A stretch of DNA of 64,000 bases from an uncultured Clostridium sp. GTDB taxonomy: Bacteria > Bacillota > Clostridia > TANB77 > CAG-508. Positions 33,773-42,090 of this stretch are shown here, piece by piece; the first letter of the stretch is position 1; each line of letters begins with the position of its first letter. The notes beneath the pieces were generated by a model. That model was not told where the DNA came from and did no database searches. It was given only the letters and a program-made list of their open reading frames with translations. The translations under genes and the position numbers were made by a program. The stretch lies in assembly GCA_948473335.1 (NCBI GenBank), contig CAOKXF010000002.1:1-64000 (forward strand), in the 5' to 3' direction.

Positions 33773-35353
33773 CTATTTTTTACTCCATGTACTTATATTA
33801 TAAAATGTATTAAACCAATTTGCTGTCATACTTCCTGCTAAATTTTTACTTGTTGCTACTATACTATAATTATTATATAAACTTATATATGGTACATCTT
33901 CTTTATATATTTCGTATAATCGTTTGTATTTTTCTTTTAAGAGCTGTTTATCTGTTATATTTTGAACATCGTTTATTATATTTCTTACTTCTTCGTTATA
34001 ATAATTTGATATATTACCATCTCCAAAATATTTTGATAAATTTATATTTGGTGCTACATATGAACCACATAATATCATATCATAGTTTTTACTATTGATG
34101 TAATTTTCATATTGGCTATCTGATGCGTATATTATTGTTATTCTTATTCCTACTGTTTCTAATTGCTGTTTTATTACTTCTGCTACACTAACTCTTTGCG
34201 TATTCTCTTTATTTACTACTAATCTAAAATTTAGTTTTCTTGTATAATAATTGATATATTTCTGCCAATTGTTATATTCATACTTCCATCCATTGTCTTG
34301 TAATATTTGATAAAATTTTTCTACATTATAAGTATTCTCATCTTTTGATTCGTATACCCAGTTTCTATAGTCTAATGGAAAATCTGATTTGTAATATTTT
34401 GAATTGTATATATTCTCTATTATTGCTTCTTTATCAATTGCATACATTATGGCTTGTCTTACTTCTTTGTTTTGTAATACTGCATTTTCTAAATTTATTG
34501 CTAAATAATCATATTCTCTTCCTGGTGATTCTATTTTGTTATATCCTATTGTTCCTATATAATCTTCTATATTTATATTATTTGTGCTTATATAATCTAT
34601 TTTTCCTAATTTAAAGTCATTATATATTTCTCCTACTGTTCCATATAAATTTATGTTTATTGTTTCTATTGCACTTTCTTTTTTTTCTTTGTTCCACCAA
34701 TTTTCATTTTTTTCTAATAATATATTGTTTGATGTTATATTACTTATTTTATATGGTCCTGTTCCGATTGCTTGTTTTACTTTGTCAGAATTTACAAAGT
34801 CTTCTTCTCCACAAAATGTTTTACTCATTATTGGAAATGTTAAATTGTATTCGAAAAATGGAGTTTCTTGATTTAGTGTTATTTTTAATGTATAGTTATC
34901 TACTGCTTCTACTTGTGATATATTTTGTAAATTGGGAGTATATACTGAATTTATTTCTTTTAATTTTTGTACTGTATATAATACATCATATGCTGTTAGA
35001 TTCTCTCCTGTTTGCCAATTTACGTTTTGTTTTATTTTTACTACATATGTATTGCTACTTGTTTTTGCCCATTCTTCTGCTAAACATGCTTCTATTTCGT
35101 ATTGTGGATTTATTGTTACTAATGGTTCATATATTATCTTTGATATATCTTGGACATATTTATTTCTGCTTAATAATGGATTTATTGTGTCATATTCCGC
35201 TATCCCTAGTTTTAGCTCTTGTTTTACTTTTTCTACTTCTACTTTTTCTTCTGGTTGTTCTTGTGTATTTTCTGTTTTGTTTATTTGAAATATTGCAAAT
35301 ATTACTATTATTATGACAAATATAAAAAATATGTACTTTATTCCATTTTTCAT
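33773..35353 (-). CDS. Family 5 extracellular solute-binding protein (peptide/nickel type)
   Basis: This 526-residue protein is an SBP_bac_5 member, the class that binds oligopeptides, dipeptides or nickel for ABC importers. An N-terminal hydrophobic helix (IFFIFVIIIVIFAIFQI) lacks a lipobox Cys, so it is probably membrane-anchored. Family motifs are DTINPLLSRNKYVQDISKII, LAEEWAKTSSNTYVVKIKQN, LTAYDVLYTVQKL and IGTGPYKISN. The lobe containing REYDYLAINLENAVLQNKEV follows. No permease or ATPase genes are adjacent, so it may work with a transporter encoded elsewhere or serve another role. It is monocistronic. Confidence 0.9.
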   Translation of the reverse strand: MKNGIKYIFFIFVIIIVIFAIFQINKTENTQEQPEEKVEVEKVKQELKLGIAEYDTINPLLSRNKYVQDISKIIYEPLVTINPQYEIEACLAEEWAKTSSNTYVVKIKQNVNWQTGENLTAYDVLYTVQKLKEINSVYTPNLQNISQVEAVDNYTLKITLNQETPFFEYNLTFPIMSKTFCGEEDFVNSDKVKQAIGTGPYKISNITSNNILLEKNENWWNKEKKESAIETININLYGTVGEIYNDFKLGKIDYISTNNINIEDYIGTIGYNKIESPGREYDYLAINLENAVLQNKEVRQAIMYAIDKEAIIENIYNSKYYKSDFPLDYRNWVYESKDENTYNVEKFYQILQDNGWKYEYNNWQKYINYYTRKLNFRLVVNKENTQRVSVAEVIKQQLETVGIRITIIYASDSQYENYINSKNYDMILCGSYVAPNINLSKYFGDGNISNYYNEEVRNIINDVQNITDKQLLKEKYKRLYEIYKEDVPYISLYNNYSIVATSKNLAGSMTANWFNTFYNISTWSKK

Positions 35354-35421
35354 TTGTTATTTTCCTTTCTAATCTTCAATCTTTTACTTTTAATAACTGC
35401 TATTTTCTAATTACTTTTTCT

Positions 35422-35450
35422 ATCATATATTAATTTTTTGCACTAGTCAA
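35422..35450 (-). promoter_or_regulatory. Promoter of the family 5 solute-binding protein gene
   Basis: TTGACT and TATGAT are separated by 17 nt on the minus strand, about 65 nt before the ATG. Confidence 0.65.
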
Positions 35451-35528
35451 TATATGTATTTTAATTTCTATTATTTGATTGTAGTTTTGTCAAACATATG
35501 TCACACTTTCTTAGAGTATAAAAAACAG

Positions 35529-35570
35529 CTTTTTTGCAAATAGTGTAAATTTACACCATTTGCAAAAAAG
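35529..35570 (-). terminator. Terminator of spoVT
   Basis: CTTTTTTGCAAAT and GTGTAAA pair with TTTACAC and ATTTGCAAAAAAG with one mismatch, leaving almost no loop sequence. It lies about 48 nt after the spoVT stop, and T residues follow. Confidence 0.8.
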
Positions 35571-35617
35571 TTTAATTTTAATAGAAATCCATTTATCTTC
35601 TTTTCTTATTCTAAAAA

Positions 35618-36172
35618 CTATATTTCCATCTGACTTCCTAAAAATGTTGCTGCTGATTGTGCTACCTTTTTCTCTACATCATTCATTTTTATATTTGTAT
35701 CTTTTGACAATAATATTACTGTTCCTATTGTGTCTCCATTTGATATTATTGGATATACTACTTGTGAATTATATTTTCTTTCGCTTTTGTCATTTTTTGT
35801 TATTGGCATTGCTATGTCACTATTTTCTTTACTTGTATATATTTCTTTGTCTTCCATTAATTGCTCTAATTCATTACTTATATTTTGTTCTAAATATTCC
35901 TTTTTTGCTCCTCCTGATACTGCTATTATTGTGTCCTTATCTGTTATACAAGCTATGTGTCCAGTTGTTTTTGATAATGTTTCAGCATATTCTGTGGCAA
36001 ATTCTGATAGTTCTCCTATTGGTGAATATTTCTTTAATATTATTTGCCCTTCTCTATCTGTAAATATTTCAAGTGGATCTCCTTCTCTTACTCTTAATGT
36101 TTTTCTTATTTCTTTTGGAATTACAACCCTACCTAAATCATCTATTCTTCTTACAACTCCTGTTGCTTTCAA
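35618..36172 (-). CDS. spoVT: Stage V sporulation protein T (AbrB-family regulator)
   Basis: This 184-residue transcription factor acts late in the forespore, modulating sigma-G-dependent genes. The N-terminal AbrB-type swapped-hairpin domain is MKATGVVRRIDDLGRVVIPKEI continuing to REGDPLEIFTDREGQIILKKY; a GAF-like domain follows (TGHIACITDKDTIIAVSGG, YPIISNGDTIGTVILLS). Length and layout match Bacillus SpoVT. GGAGG precedes the ATG. A sigma-G-like promoter lies just upstream. Its presence supports an endospore-forming organism. Confidence 0.95.
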   Translation of the reverse strand: MKATGVVRRIDDLGRVVIPKEIRKTLRVREGDPLEIFTDREGQIILKKYSPIGELSEFATEYAETLSKTTGHIACITDKDTIIAVSGGAKKEYLEQNISNELEQLMEDKEIYTSKENSDIAMPITKNDKSERKYNSQVVYPIISNGDTIGTVILLSKDTNIKMNDVEKKVAQSAATFLGSQMEI

Positions 36173-36206
36173 TCTTTTTCCCTCCTTTTATTGTCATGTT
36201 TGTTTT

Positions 36207-36236
36207 TATTATGTCAATTATGGGAAATTTTATTCA
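36207..36236 (-). promoter_or_regulatory. Sigma-G/F-like forespore promoter of spoVT
   Basis: TGAATA and CATAATA are separated by 17 nt on the minus strand, close to the known sigma-G pattern (TGMATA and CATACTA). spoVT is a sigma-G target in Bacillus. A sigma-A-like TTGACA also occurs here but lacks a partner -10. Confidence 0.6.
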
Positions 36237-36327
36237 TTTTTTTTTATTGTATAAGAAAAACTACGAAAGTTTATATTGTTAAAGTAAAGTAACCTTACTT
36301 CTTTTAATTGTAATTCTTTTTCTTTCA

Positions 36328-36711
36328 TTAAAATATATTTTCTAAACTTAATTGATATTTATCTTTTATATGTTTTAATACAAATATGTTAGTCTCTATC
36401 TTATCTAATGCTAAATTATATTCTCCTGTTTCTATATAACTTATCATTGATGTTAAGTTCGTTTCTACTTTTTCTAATTCATTGTGTTCTATATAATATG
36501 CTAATATTGAATTTTTTTCTTTCCACTTTTCTTTTATCTCTATTAACTTATGTTTTAAATCTTCTTCTGTTTGTTGTGTTTTTAATGCTGCATTTATTTT
36601 TTCTAAATCGCTTATTATTTCGTCTGTCGATTTTTTTGTATAATTTTGCATTACTATATCTAAACTAATTATTATAGCTACTATTATTATGCAAATCCAA
36701 ATCTCCCTCAT
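36328..36711 (-). CDS. DUF4363-family membrane-anchored protein
   Basis: This 127-residue protein has one N-terminal helix (ICIIIVAIIISLDIVM) and a helical, Lys/Glu-rich external or peripheral domain with ILAYYIEHNELEKVETNLTSMISYIE. This matches the DUF4363 family, which is often paired with DUF421 proteins in spore formers; function is unknown. It lies 30 nt after the DUF421 gene and would be co-transcribed. Confidence 0.85.
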   Translation of the reverse strand: MREIWICIIIVAIIISLDIVMQNYTKKSTDEIISDLEKINAALKTQQTEEDLKHKLIEIKEKWKEKNSILAYYIEHNELEKVETNLTSMISYIETGEYNLALDKIETNIFVLKHIKDKYQLSLENIF

Positions 36712-36741
36712 TACTTTACACCTGCTCTCTCAATTATATTG

Positions 36742-37422
36742 TTATAAACTTTTCTTTTCCTTTTTTTGGCAAAATATATCTCCTTTTCCATCTATTGTTA
36801 CTATTAATGCTTCTTTTGGTTCCATTTTAAATTTTTCTACTTGCTTTTTTAACCATTCGTAGTTTTTTCCTATAGCTTTTAAATTTTCGTTCATTACTAT
36901 TCCATCTACTACTAAATCATATGGTATCCCTTCATATTCTGGCATTATTCCAAAATCTTGTGGTATTGTATTTCTTTTATCTGGTTTTTGTATGACTGTT
37001 ACTTGTCCACTTGTCTCTAGTATTGCATATTCTACATCTGATAAATTTATGACATTTGCTGCTCTTATTCGTTCTTGTAATTCGTTTACTGTAAATCTTT
37101 CCTTTTTTAATGCTTTTTCATTTATCTTTCCTCTATATACTAATATTGCAGGTTTTCCACATATTATTTTTCTTGCTGTTGTACTTTTTAAATTTATTAC
37201 TGATATTGTTAGATGCATTACTAGTAGTCCTAATATTGGTACTATTCCATTTGTTATTGGTATTCCTGGTTCTGTCATTGGTACTGACGCTAAGTCTGCT
37301 ATTAATATTGATATTGCTAATTCAAATGGTTGCATTTGTCCTATTTCTCTTTTTCCCATTATTCTCATTACTATTAATACTATTATGTATAATATTATTG
37401 CTCTAAAAAATGTTATTAGCAT
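36742..37422 (-). CDS. DUF421-family membrane protein (YetF-like)
   Basis: The start at ATG 37422 (MLITFFRAIILYIIVLIVMR) is chosen because AAAGGAGG lies directly upstream; the track's longer start has no such signal. The 226-residue product has three N-terminal helices, the motif GKREIGQMQPFELAISILIA, then a cytosolic domain with GKPAILVYRGKINEKALKKE and VEYAILETSGQVTVI. This is the YetF/YrbG class of uncharacterised proteins frequent in Firmicutes; one subset is linked to sporulation. Confidence 0.9.
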   Translation of the reverse strand: MLITFFRAIILYIIVLIVMRIMGKREIGQMQPFELAISILIADLASVPMTEPGIPITNGIVPILGLLVMHLTISVINLKSTTARKIICGKPAILVYRGKINEKALKKERFTVNELQERIRAANVINLSDVEYAILETSGQVTVIQKPDKRNTIPQDFGIMPEYEGIPYDLVVDGIVMNENLKAIGKNYEWLKKQVEKFKMEPKEALIVTIDGKGDIFCQKKEKKSL

Positions 37423-37549
37423 TTTTTTCCTCCTTTTTGTGTCTGGTATTCGTCTTTGCTTATTTTGTTTTTTGATATGTATATTTTTTACATTTGAAAT
37501 TATAATATTCATTTTTTGAATAAATATTTTTTTATTGCTAATAATATTT

Positions 37550-37579
37550 TTGTAACCTTATATTTAATTTTCGTATAAT
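37550..37579 (+). promoter_or_regulatory. Putative promoter of the 37617 gene
   Basis: TTGTAA and TATAAT are 18 nt apart on the plus strand, 38 nt before the ATG. It faces away from the DUF421 gene. Confidence 0.45.
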
Positions 37580-37616
37580 AATTTTTTTAATATGTATTAA
37601 AAAGGAGGTTAGGGTT

Positions 37617-37988
37617 ATGTCAAATACACAAAGTAATACTAGTAGTGGTGCAAGTACTGTTTGGCAAATTGTTGGTAGATTAGTAGCTGCTGCTATAGTT
37701 TTAGCAATTACTGCTTTCTTTACACCTGGTTTTTCTATTAATAATATTTGGGCTCTTGCTATCGCTGCTATAGTTTTAACTATTATTGATTATCTTATCG
37801 TTAAGTTTACAGGTTTACATGCTAGTCCTTTTGGTAAGGGATTCGTAGGCTTTGCTCTTGCAGCTGTGACTTTATATGTTACTCAATTCTTTGTAGCTGG
37901 TTATTCTATTTCTTGGATGGCTGCTATAATTGGTGCTTTAATCTATGGTGTTATAGACTATTTTATTCCTGGTAATCAAGAAATGTAA
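37617..37988 (+). CDS. Small four-helix membrane protein, phage-holin-4_2-like
   Basis: This 123-residue protein begins with a Ser/Thr/Asn-rich stretch and then has four hydrophobic helices. The pattern FFTPGFSINNIWALAIAAIV followed by FFVAGYSISWMAAIIGALIY resembles the repeated GF/GY-containing helices of the phage_holin_4_2 family, which is common in Firmicute chromosomes without a phage context. AAGGAGG precedes the ATG. No phage genes are near. Function is unknown. Confidence 0.75.
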   Translation: MSNTQSNTSSGASTVWQIVGRLVAAAIVLAITAFFTPGFSINNIWALAIAAIVLTIIDYLIVKFTGLHASPFGKGFVGFALAAVTLYVTQFFVAGYSISWMAAIIGALIYGVIDYFIPGNQEM

Positions 37989-38029
37989 TCATAGATTTTA
38001 TTAAGTTGATTATATAAATAATTAAATAC

Positions 38030-38075
38030 GAAGATAAGATTTTTTACACATAACATGCTAAAAAATCTTATCTTC
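38030..38075. terminator. Bidirectional terminator at the end of the polysaccharide locus
   Basis: GAAGATAAGATTTTTTA pairs over 17 bp with TAAAAAATCTTATCTTC around a 12-nt loop. It separates the convergent 37617 gene and the last gene of the polysaccharide locus. Confidence 0.9.
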
Positions 38076-38082
38076 TCATATT

Positions 38083-39030
38083 TTATTTTTCATTTTTTTC
38101 TTTTTCTCCATTATATTCATTTACTAAATATAATGGTCTATTTTTTGTTTCTACAAATATTCTTCCTAAATATTCTCCTATTATTCCAAATAACATTATT
38201 TGTATCCCTGAGAAGAATAGTATTAGTAATATTATTGCTTGAAATGCTTGTATTGCCATATGTACTACAAAACATTTTATTATTACATATATGAAATATA
38301 CTACTAACATTATAAATGTTGGTATACTTATATATGTTGCTAATCTTAATGGCGATGTTGTAAATGATGTTATTCCATCAATTGCTAAGTCTATTAGTTT
38401 TAAGTAATTCCATTTTGTTTTTCCTGCTACTCTTGGTTCTCTATCATATAATACTTCCTTTTTCTTATATCCTATCCAACTAAACATGGATTTTGTACAT
38501 CTTTGTGACTCTCTTAATTTTCTAAGTGCATTTACACATCTTCTATCTAATAATCTGAAATCTCCTGTGTCTCTTTGTATTTCCATTCCTGCTATTTTTT
38601 GTAGTATTTTATAGTACATTTTTGATGTGAATTTTTTTACAAATGTTTCTCCTTTTCTTGTTTTTCTTCTTGCATATACATCATCGTATCCTTCTTCCCA
38701 ATGCTTTATTAATTCTGGAATTAGCTCTGGTGGGTCTTGTAAGTCTGCATCCATAAATATTACTGCATCTCCTGTAGCATAGTCTAATCCTGCTATCATT
38801 GCTGTTTCTTTTCCAAAGTTTCTTGATAAGTCTACATATGAGATTCTATTGTCTTGCTTTCTTTGTTCTTTTATTATTTCTAACGTTTTGTCTTTGCTCC
38901 CATCATTAATAAGTAATATTTCAAATTCATAGTTTTGTATTTCTCTCGTTATTTTGTTTAATCTTTCAAATAGAAATGATAGGGATTCTTCTTCATTATA
39001 TGCTGGTATTATTATTGATATTTTTTTCAT
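38083..39030 (-). CDS. Polyprenyl-phosphate glycosyltransferase, GtrB/DPM-like (GT2)
   Basis: This 315-residue protein has an N-terminal GT-A domain with IIIPAYNEEESLSFLFERLN, LLINDGSKDKT and the metal-binding DADLQDPPELI, followed by two C-terminal membrane helices (ISIPTFIMLVVYFIYVIIK and a second near residue 270). This is the GtrB/YkcC layout, which moves a sugar from a nucleotide donor to undecaprenyl phosphate. Beside it lie two SMR-like genes that could flip such a lipid-linked sugar. It is the last gene of the locus. Confidence 0.9.
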   Translation of the reverse strand: MKKISIIIPAYNEEESLSFLFERLNKITREIQNYEFEILLINDGSKDKTLEIIKEQRKQDNRISYVDLSRNFGKETAMIAGLDYATGDAVIFMDADLQDPPELIPELIKHWEEGYDDVYARRKTRKGETFVKKFTSKMYYKILQKIAGMEIQRDTGDFRLLDRRCVNALRKLRESQRCTKSMFSWIGYKKKEVLYDREPRVAGKTKWNYLKLIDLAIDGITSFTTSPLRLATYISIPTFIMLVVYFIYVIIKCFVVHMAIQAFQAIILLILFFSGIQIMLFGIIGEYLGRIFVETKNRPLYLVNEYNGEKEKNEK

Positions 39031-39071
39031 ATTTTATTATGTCCTTTCTTATTACAAAATCTCAATATTTT

Positions 39072-39401
39072 CTATATTGAGATTACTATTGCTCCTAGTA
39101 TTATTAATATTACTCCTATTTTCTTTTTGTTTGTTATTTTTTCTTTTAAAATTTTGTAGCTTATTACCATTGTCCATATATACGTTATTGCTGTTAATGG
39201 CAATACTGTTGAATAGTCTAAGTACTTTAATACATATATATTTAATAAAGCTGCTGTTACATATATAATTCCTCCTATATATATGCTTTTGTCTTTTAAC
39301 ATATTTATGATACTACCTTTTGATGAAGCTTTTTTTAAAAATAATGATGCAAATGCTCCTGCAAATGTCATTATTAATATTATTATATAATATATTATCA
39401 T
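39072..39401 (-). CDS. SMR/EamA-like four-helix transporter, ArnF-like subunit
   Basis: This 109-residue protein has four hydrophobic helices and the pattern FAGAFASLFLKKAS, LNIYVLKYLDYSTVLPLTAI and a terminal GVILIILGAIVIS typical of the small multidrug resistance fold. Paired copies such as ArnE/ArnF flip undecaprenyl-phosphate-linked aminosugars. The start overlaps the preceding SMR gene by 4 nt, which supports a heterodimer. It sits next to a GtrB-like enzyme, so a lipid-linked sugar flippase role is inferred. Confidence 0.8.
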   Translation of the reverse strand: MIIYYIIILIMTFAGAFASLFLKKASSKGSIINMLKDKSIYIGGIIYVTAALLNIYVLKYLDYSTVLPLTAITYIWTMVISYKILKEKITNKKKIGVILIILGAIVISI

Positions 39402-39742
39402 TCTTCATCACCACCACCTATCATAAATACTCCTACAGTTATTATTATTATTCCTATAACCTTTACTAATGTTATATTTTCATTTAATACTAATACTCCT
39501 AATATAATAGTTAATATATAATTTAGACTTAGCATTGGCTGTAAAACTGATAATTTTCCAAATTTATATGCAAATATCATAACTAATGCTCCTAATCCAT
39601 ACAATGCAAATCCTATTAATAAATATATTATATTATCATTTAATGTAGCTAGCTTCCAAAACATTTGCCCTGTACAAGCACATATTGATGATATAATCAT
39701 TAATATTATTCCTTTTTTATTCTTTTTTAGTGATTCAATCAT
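39398..39742 (-). CDS. SMR/EamA-like four-helix transporter, ArnE-like subunit
   Basis: This 114-residue protein is the upstream partner of the previous gene. It has four helices with CACTGQMFWKLATLN near residue 21, LYGLGALVMIFAYKFGKLSV and LVKVIGIIIITVGVFMIGG. It ends in GGDEE. The stop overlaps the next start by 4 nt. By family knowledge such pairs act as antiparallel heterodimers that flip lipid-linked sugars. Confidence 0.8.
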   Translation of the reverse strand: MIESLKKNKKGIILMIISSICACTGQMFWKLATLNDNIIYLLIGFALYGLGALVMIFAYKFGKLSVLQPMLSLNYILTIILGVLVLNENITLVKVIGIIIITVGVFMIGGGDEE

Positions 39743-39770
39743 TTTATTTCCTCTTTTTATTTCTTCTTTT

Positions 39771-42029
39771 CTAATTTCTTTTTAACATCTTTTTAGCTGT
39801 TTTTACAAATGCTCTCCATATTGGGTATTTCCATAATTTTTCTTTCAGTAATTCGAATTTATAATTATAGTTACTATTTGTATATATACTTCCATACACT
39901 GCTTTTTGATAGAGCTCTGATTCATATATTATTTTTCCAGTATCATTTATTAAATTTATACATATTAATTCTTTTAGCATATCTATGGAATTTGATAAGG
40001 TTTTTGCATTTTCAATTTTTTTTATGTTGGGGTTTTTAATCGTATCAGTGAATATTTGAGTCATTTCTTTTGCCATATTATTTAATGTGAATTTTTCTAA
40101 TATTCTATTTCTACAGTTGTTTTTGTAATATTCTATATTTTGTATTATTTCTTCTATTGCTTTAATATATAAATCTATTTCTGTATTTGTATATTCAAAA
40201 TTATGTATATCTGTTTCTTTTTGTAAACATTTTACAATTTTCCCTACTTGTTCATTTATTAGTTCTGCTTGTCCTCCAACATCGCTTGATATTACTGGTA
40301 CTCCCATTGATAATGATTCATATGACGTTAATGCTAATCCTTCTTTTATTGAACAGTTTATCGTCATATCACTTATTGCATAGATTTCTTCTGGTTTTCC
40401 AATATTTCCTAAAAATCTTACACTTTCTTCTAATTTTGCTGACTGTGCTTCACTTTTTAGTTTTTGCAATAAATTTCCATCCCCTACTATTAAGAATAAT
40501 ACATCTTTTCTCTTTTCTTGCATTTTTTTAATTATTTCTAATAATAAAAATGGTCTCTTTTGCTCTGTTATTCTACATATATAACTTATTATCGTATTCT
40601 TATTTGTCTCCAAGTTATATTTTTTTAGTATTTCTTCTTTATTATATTTTTGTGGATTAAATTTTTCTTCATCTACTCCTATGTATACTGTTTGTATTTC
40701 TTTTTCATCTTTATTAAAATATTCTTTTAGTACTTTTTCTGTTCCTTTGTTACATACTAATGTTTTATCTATTACACTGGCATATGTTGCTGCATCTCTT
40801 GCATATCCACCATTTCTATAATACCATTCTTCCATATGTACATAATCTAATATTGGTATTTCTGGATTTTTGGCTTTTAGATATGGTAATATTGTGTATC
40901 CATATGTGCTATTTGTATTTAATATTAAATTTATTTGTTCCTTCTTTATTATATAGTTTACAAAACTTAACCAATTTTTTTGGTCTAAAAATGTTGTTAA
41001 GTCATATACTTTTGCATTTTTTTCAAATTCTTGTCTTAATGTATTTATATTACTTTCTGTTGTTATTATTACTATATTGAATCTTTTCTTGTCTAATCTT
41101 TTTACCAATTCTAAATTAAATCTGTCTGCTCCTCCTGTTATCATCCATGGTACTATTATTAGTAAATTTATTTTGTCACTTTTTTTCTTTTCTGGTATTA
41201 CTATTCTTTCTTGTACATCTGGTATTTTATCATAATTATAGTCTTGTTTTGGATATTGTATCGCTTCTACCTTTTTTGTTATTGTTTTTGCTGTATTGTT
41301 TATTATTTCTAATGATTTCTCTCTATTTTCTTTTGATTTTGCTAATTCTCCTTGTTCTTTTCTTCTATACCATTGTCCATAATAACTCATATGTACTGGG
41401 TATTTTCCTTTTGCTATTAGTTTTAACCAAAAATTCCAGTCCTCATTTACTGCTTTTTCTTTTAATTCATATCCATTTACTTCATTAAATGCTGTTTTTC
41501 TTATTATTGCTGCTGAAACTAAGTCATTTGTTTTTTTCATTTTTTCTGAGTCAAACCACATATTCCAAGTATATGTGTCACTATCGAATCCCAGAGAATC
41601 AGAATATGCCCAACTTGCTTCTTTGTTTGTTTCTAGGGTCCAATATCCACATTCTAAATATGTTTTTTCAATTAAATCATCTGAATCTAAAAACATAAGA
41701 TATTTTGTGTATATTGAAGCTTTAGCAGCTCCATAGTCTCGTGTAGCTGCTAATCCTTCATTTTCCTTATGAAATATTTTTATTCTATTGTCTAATTTTT
41801 CTATCTCTTCTAGTTTTTTTAAACTTTTTTCTTCTTTTGAACCATCATCTATTATTAATAATTCAAAATATGGATATGTTTGGTTTAATATGCAATTTAC
41901 TGTTTGCTCTATATATTTTTCATCATTATAAAAAGGGACTATTACTGATATTTGTGCTTCTTTTGGTTCATATTCCTCTATTTCTAATTTTTTCCCTGGT
42001 TCTAATTTAAAATCAAAATATTGTTTCAT
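39771..42029 (-). CDS. Bifunctional glycosyltransferase: GT2 fused to GT4
   Basis: This 752-residue protein carries two transferase modules. Residues about 25-270 form a GT-A/GT2 domain (ISVIVPFYNDEKYIEQTVN, LLIIDDGSKEE, FLDSDDLIE). Residues about 295-700 form a GT-B/GT4 domain (IIVPWMITGGADRFNLELVK, VGDGNLLQKL, EGLALTSYESLSMGVPVISS). Such fusions can add two sugars in succession, which is inference here. It has no membrane helix. It is one of several transferases in a single-direction surface polysaccharide locus. Confidence 0.9.
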   Translation of the reverse strand: MKQYFDFKLEPGKKLEIEEYEPKEAQISVIVPFYNDEKYIEQTVNCILNQTYPYFELLIIDDGSKEEKSLKKLEEIEKLDNRIKIFHKENEGLAATRDYGAAKASIYTKYLMFLDSDDLIEKTYLECGYWTLETNKEASWAYSDSLGFDSDTYTWNMWFDSEKMKKTNDLVSAAIIRKTAFNEVNGYELKEKAVNEDWNFWLKLIAKGKYPVHMSYYGQWYRRKEQGELAKSKENREKSLEIINNTAKTITKKVEAIQYPKQDYNYDKIPDVQERIVIPEKKKSDKINLLIIVPWMITGGADRFNLELVKRLDKKRFNIVIITTESNINTLRQEFEKNAKVYDLTTFLDQKNWLSFVNYIIKKEQINLILNTNSTYGYTILPYLKAKNPEIPILDYVHMEEWYYRNGGYARDAATYASVIDKTLVCNKGTEKVLKEYFNKDEKEIQTVYIGVDEEKFNPQKYNKEEILKKYNLETNKNTIISYICRITEQKRPFLLLEIIKKMQEKRKDVLFLIVGDGNLLQKLKSEAQSAKLEESVRFLGNIGKPEEIYAISDMTINCSIKEGLALTSYESLSMGVPVISSDVGGQAELINEQVGKIVKCLQKETDIHNFEYTNTEIDLYIKAIEEIIQNIEYYKNNCRNRILEKFTLNNMAKEMTQIFTDTIKNPNIKKIENAKTLSNSIDMLKELICINLINDTGKIIYESELYQKAVYGSIYTNSNYNYKFELLKEKLWKYPIWRAFVKTAKKMLKRN

Positions 42030-42090
42030 TTTTTACCATCCATCTTTTTTTATCTTTTTAATATTTCTTTTTTGCTCTCTAATGTAATAT

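Noticed and set aside
37617-37988. Prophage remnant suggested by the holin-like protein
   Set aside because: No lysin, integrase or structural phage gene is nearby, and this holin-like family is commonly chromosomal.
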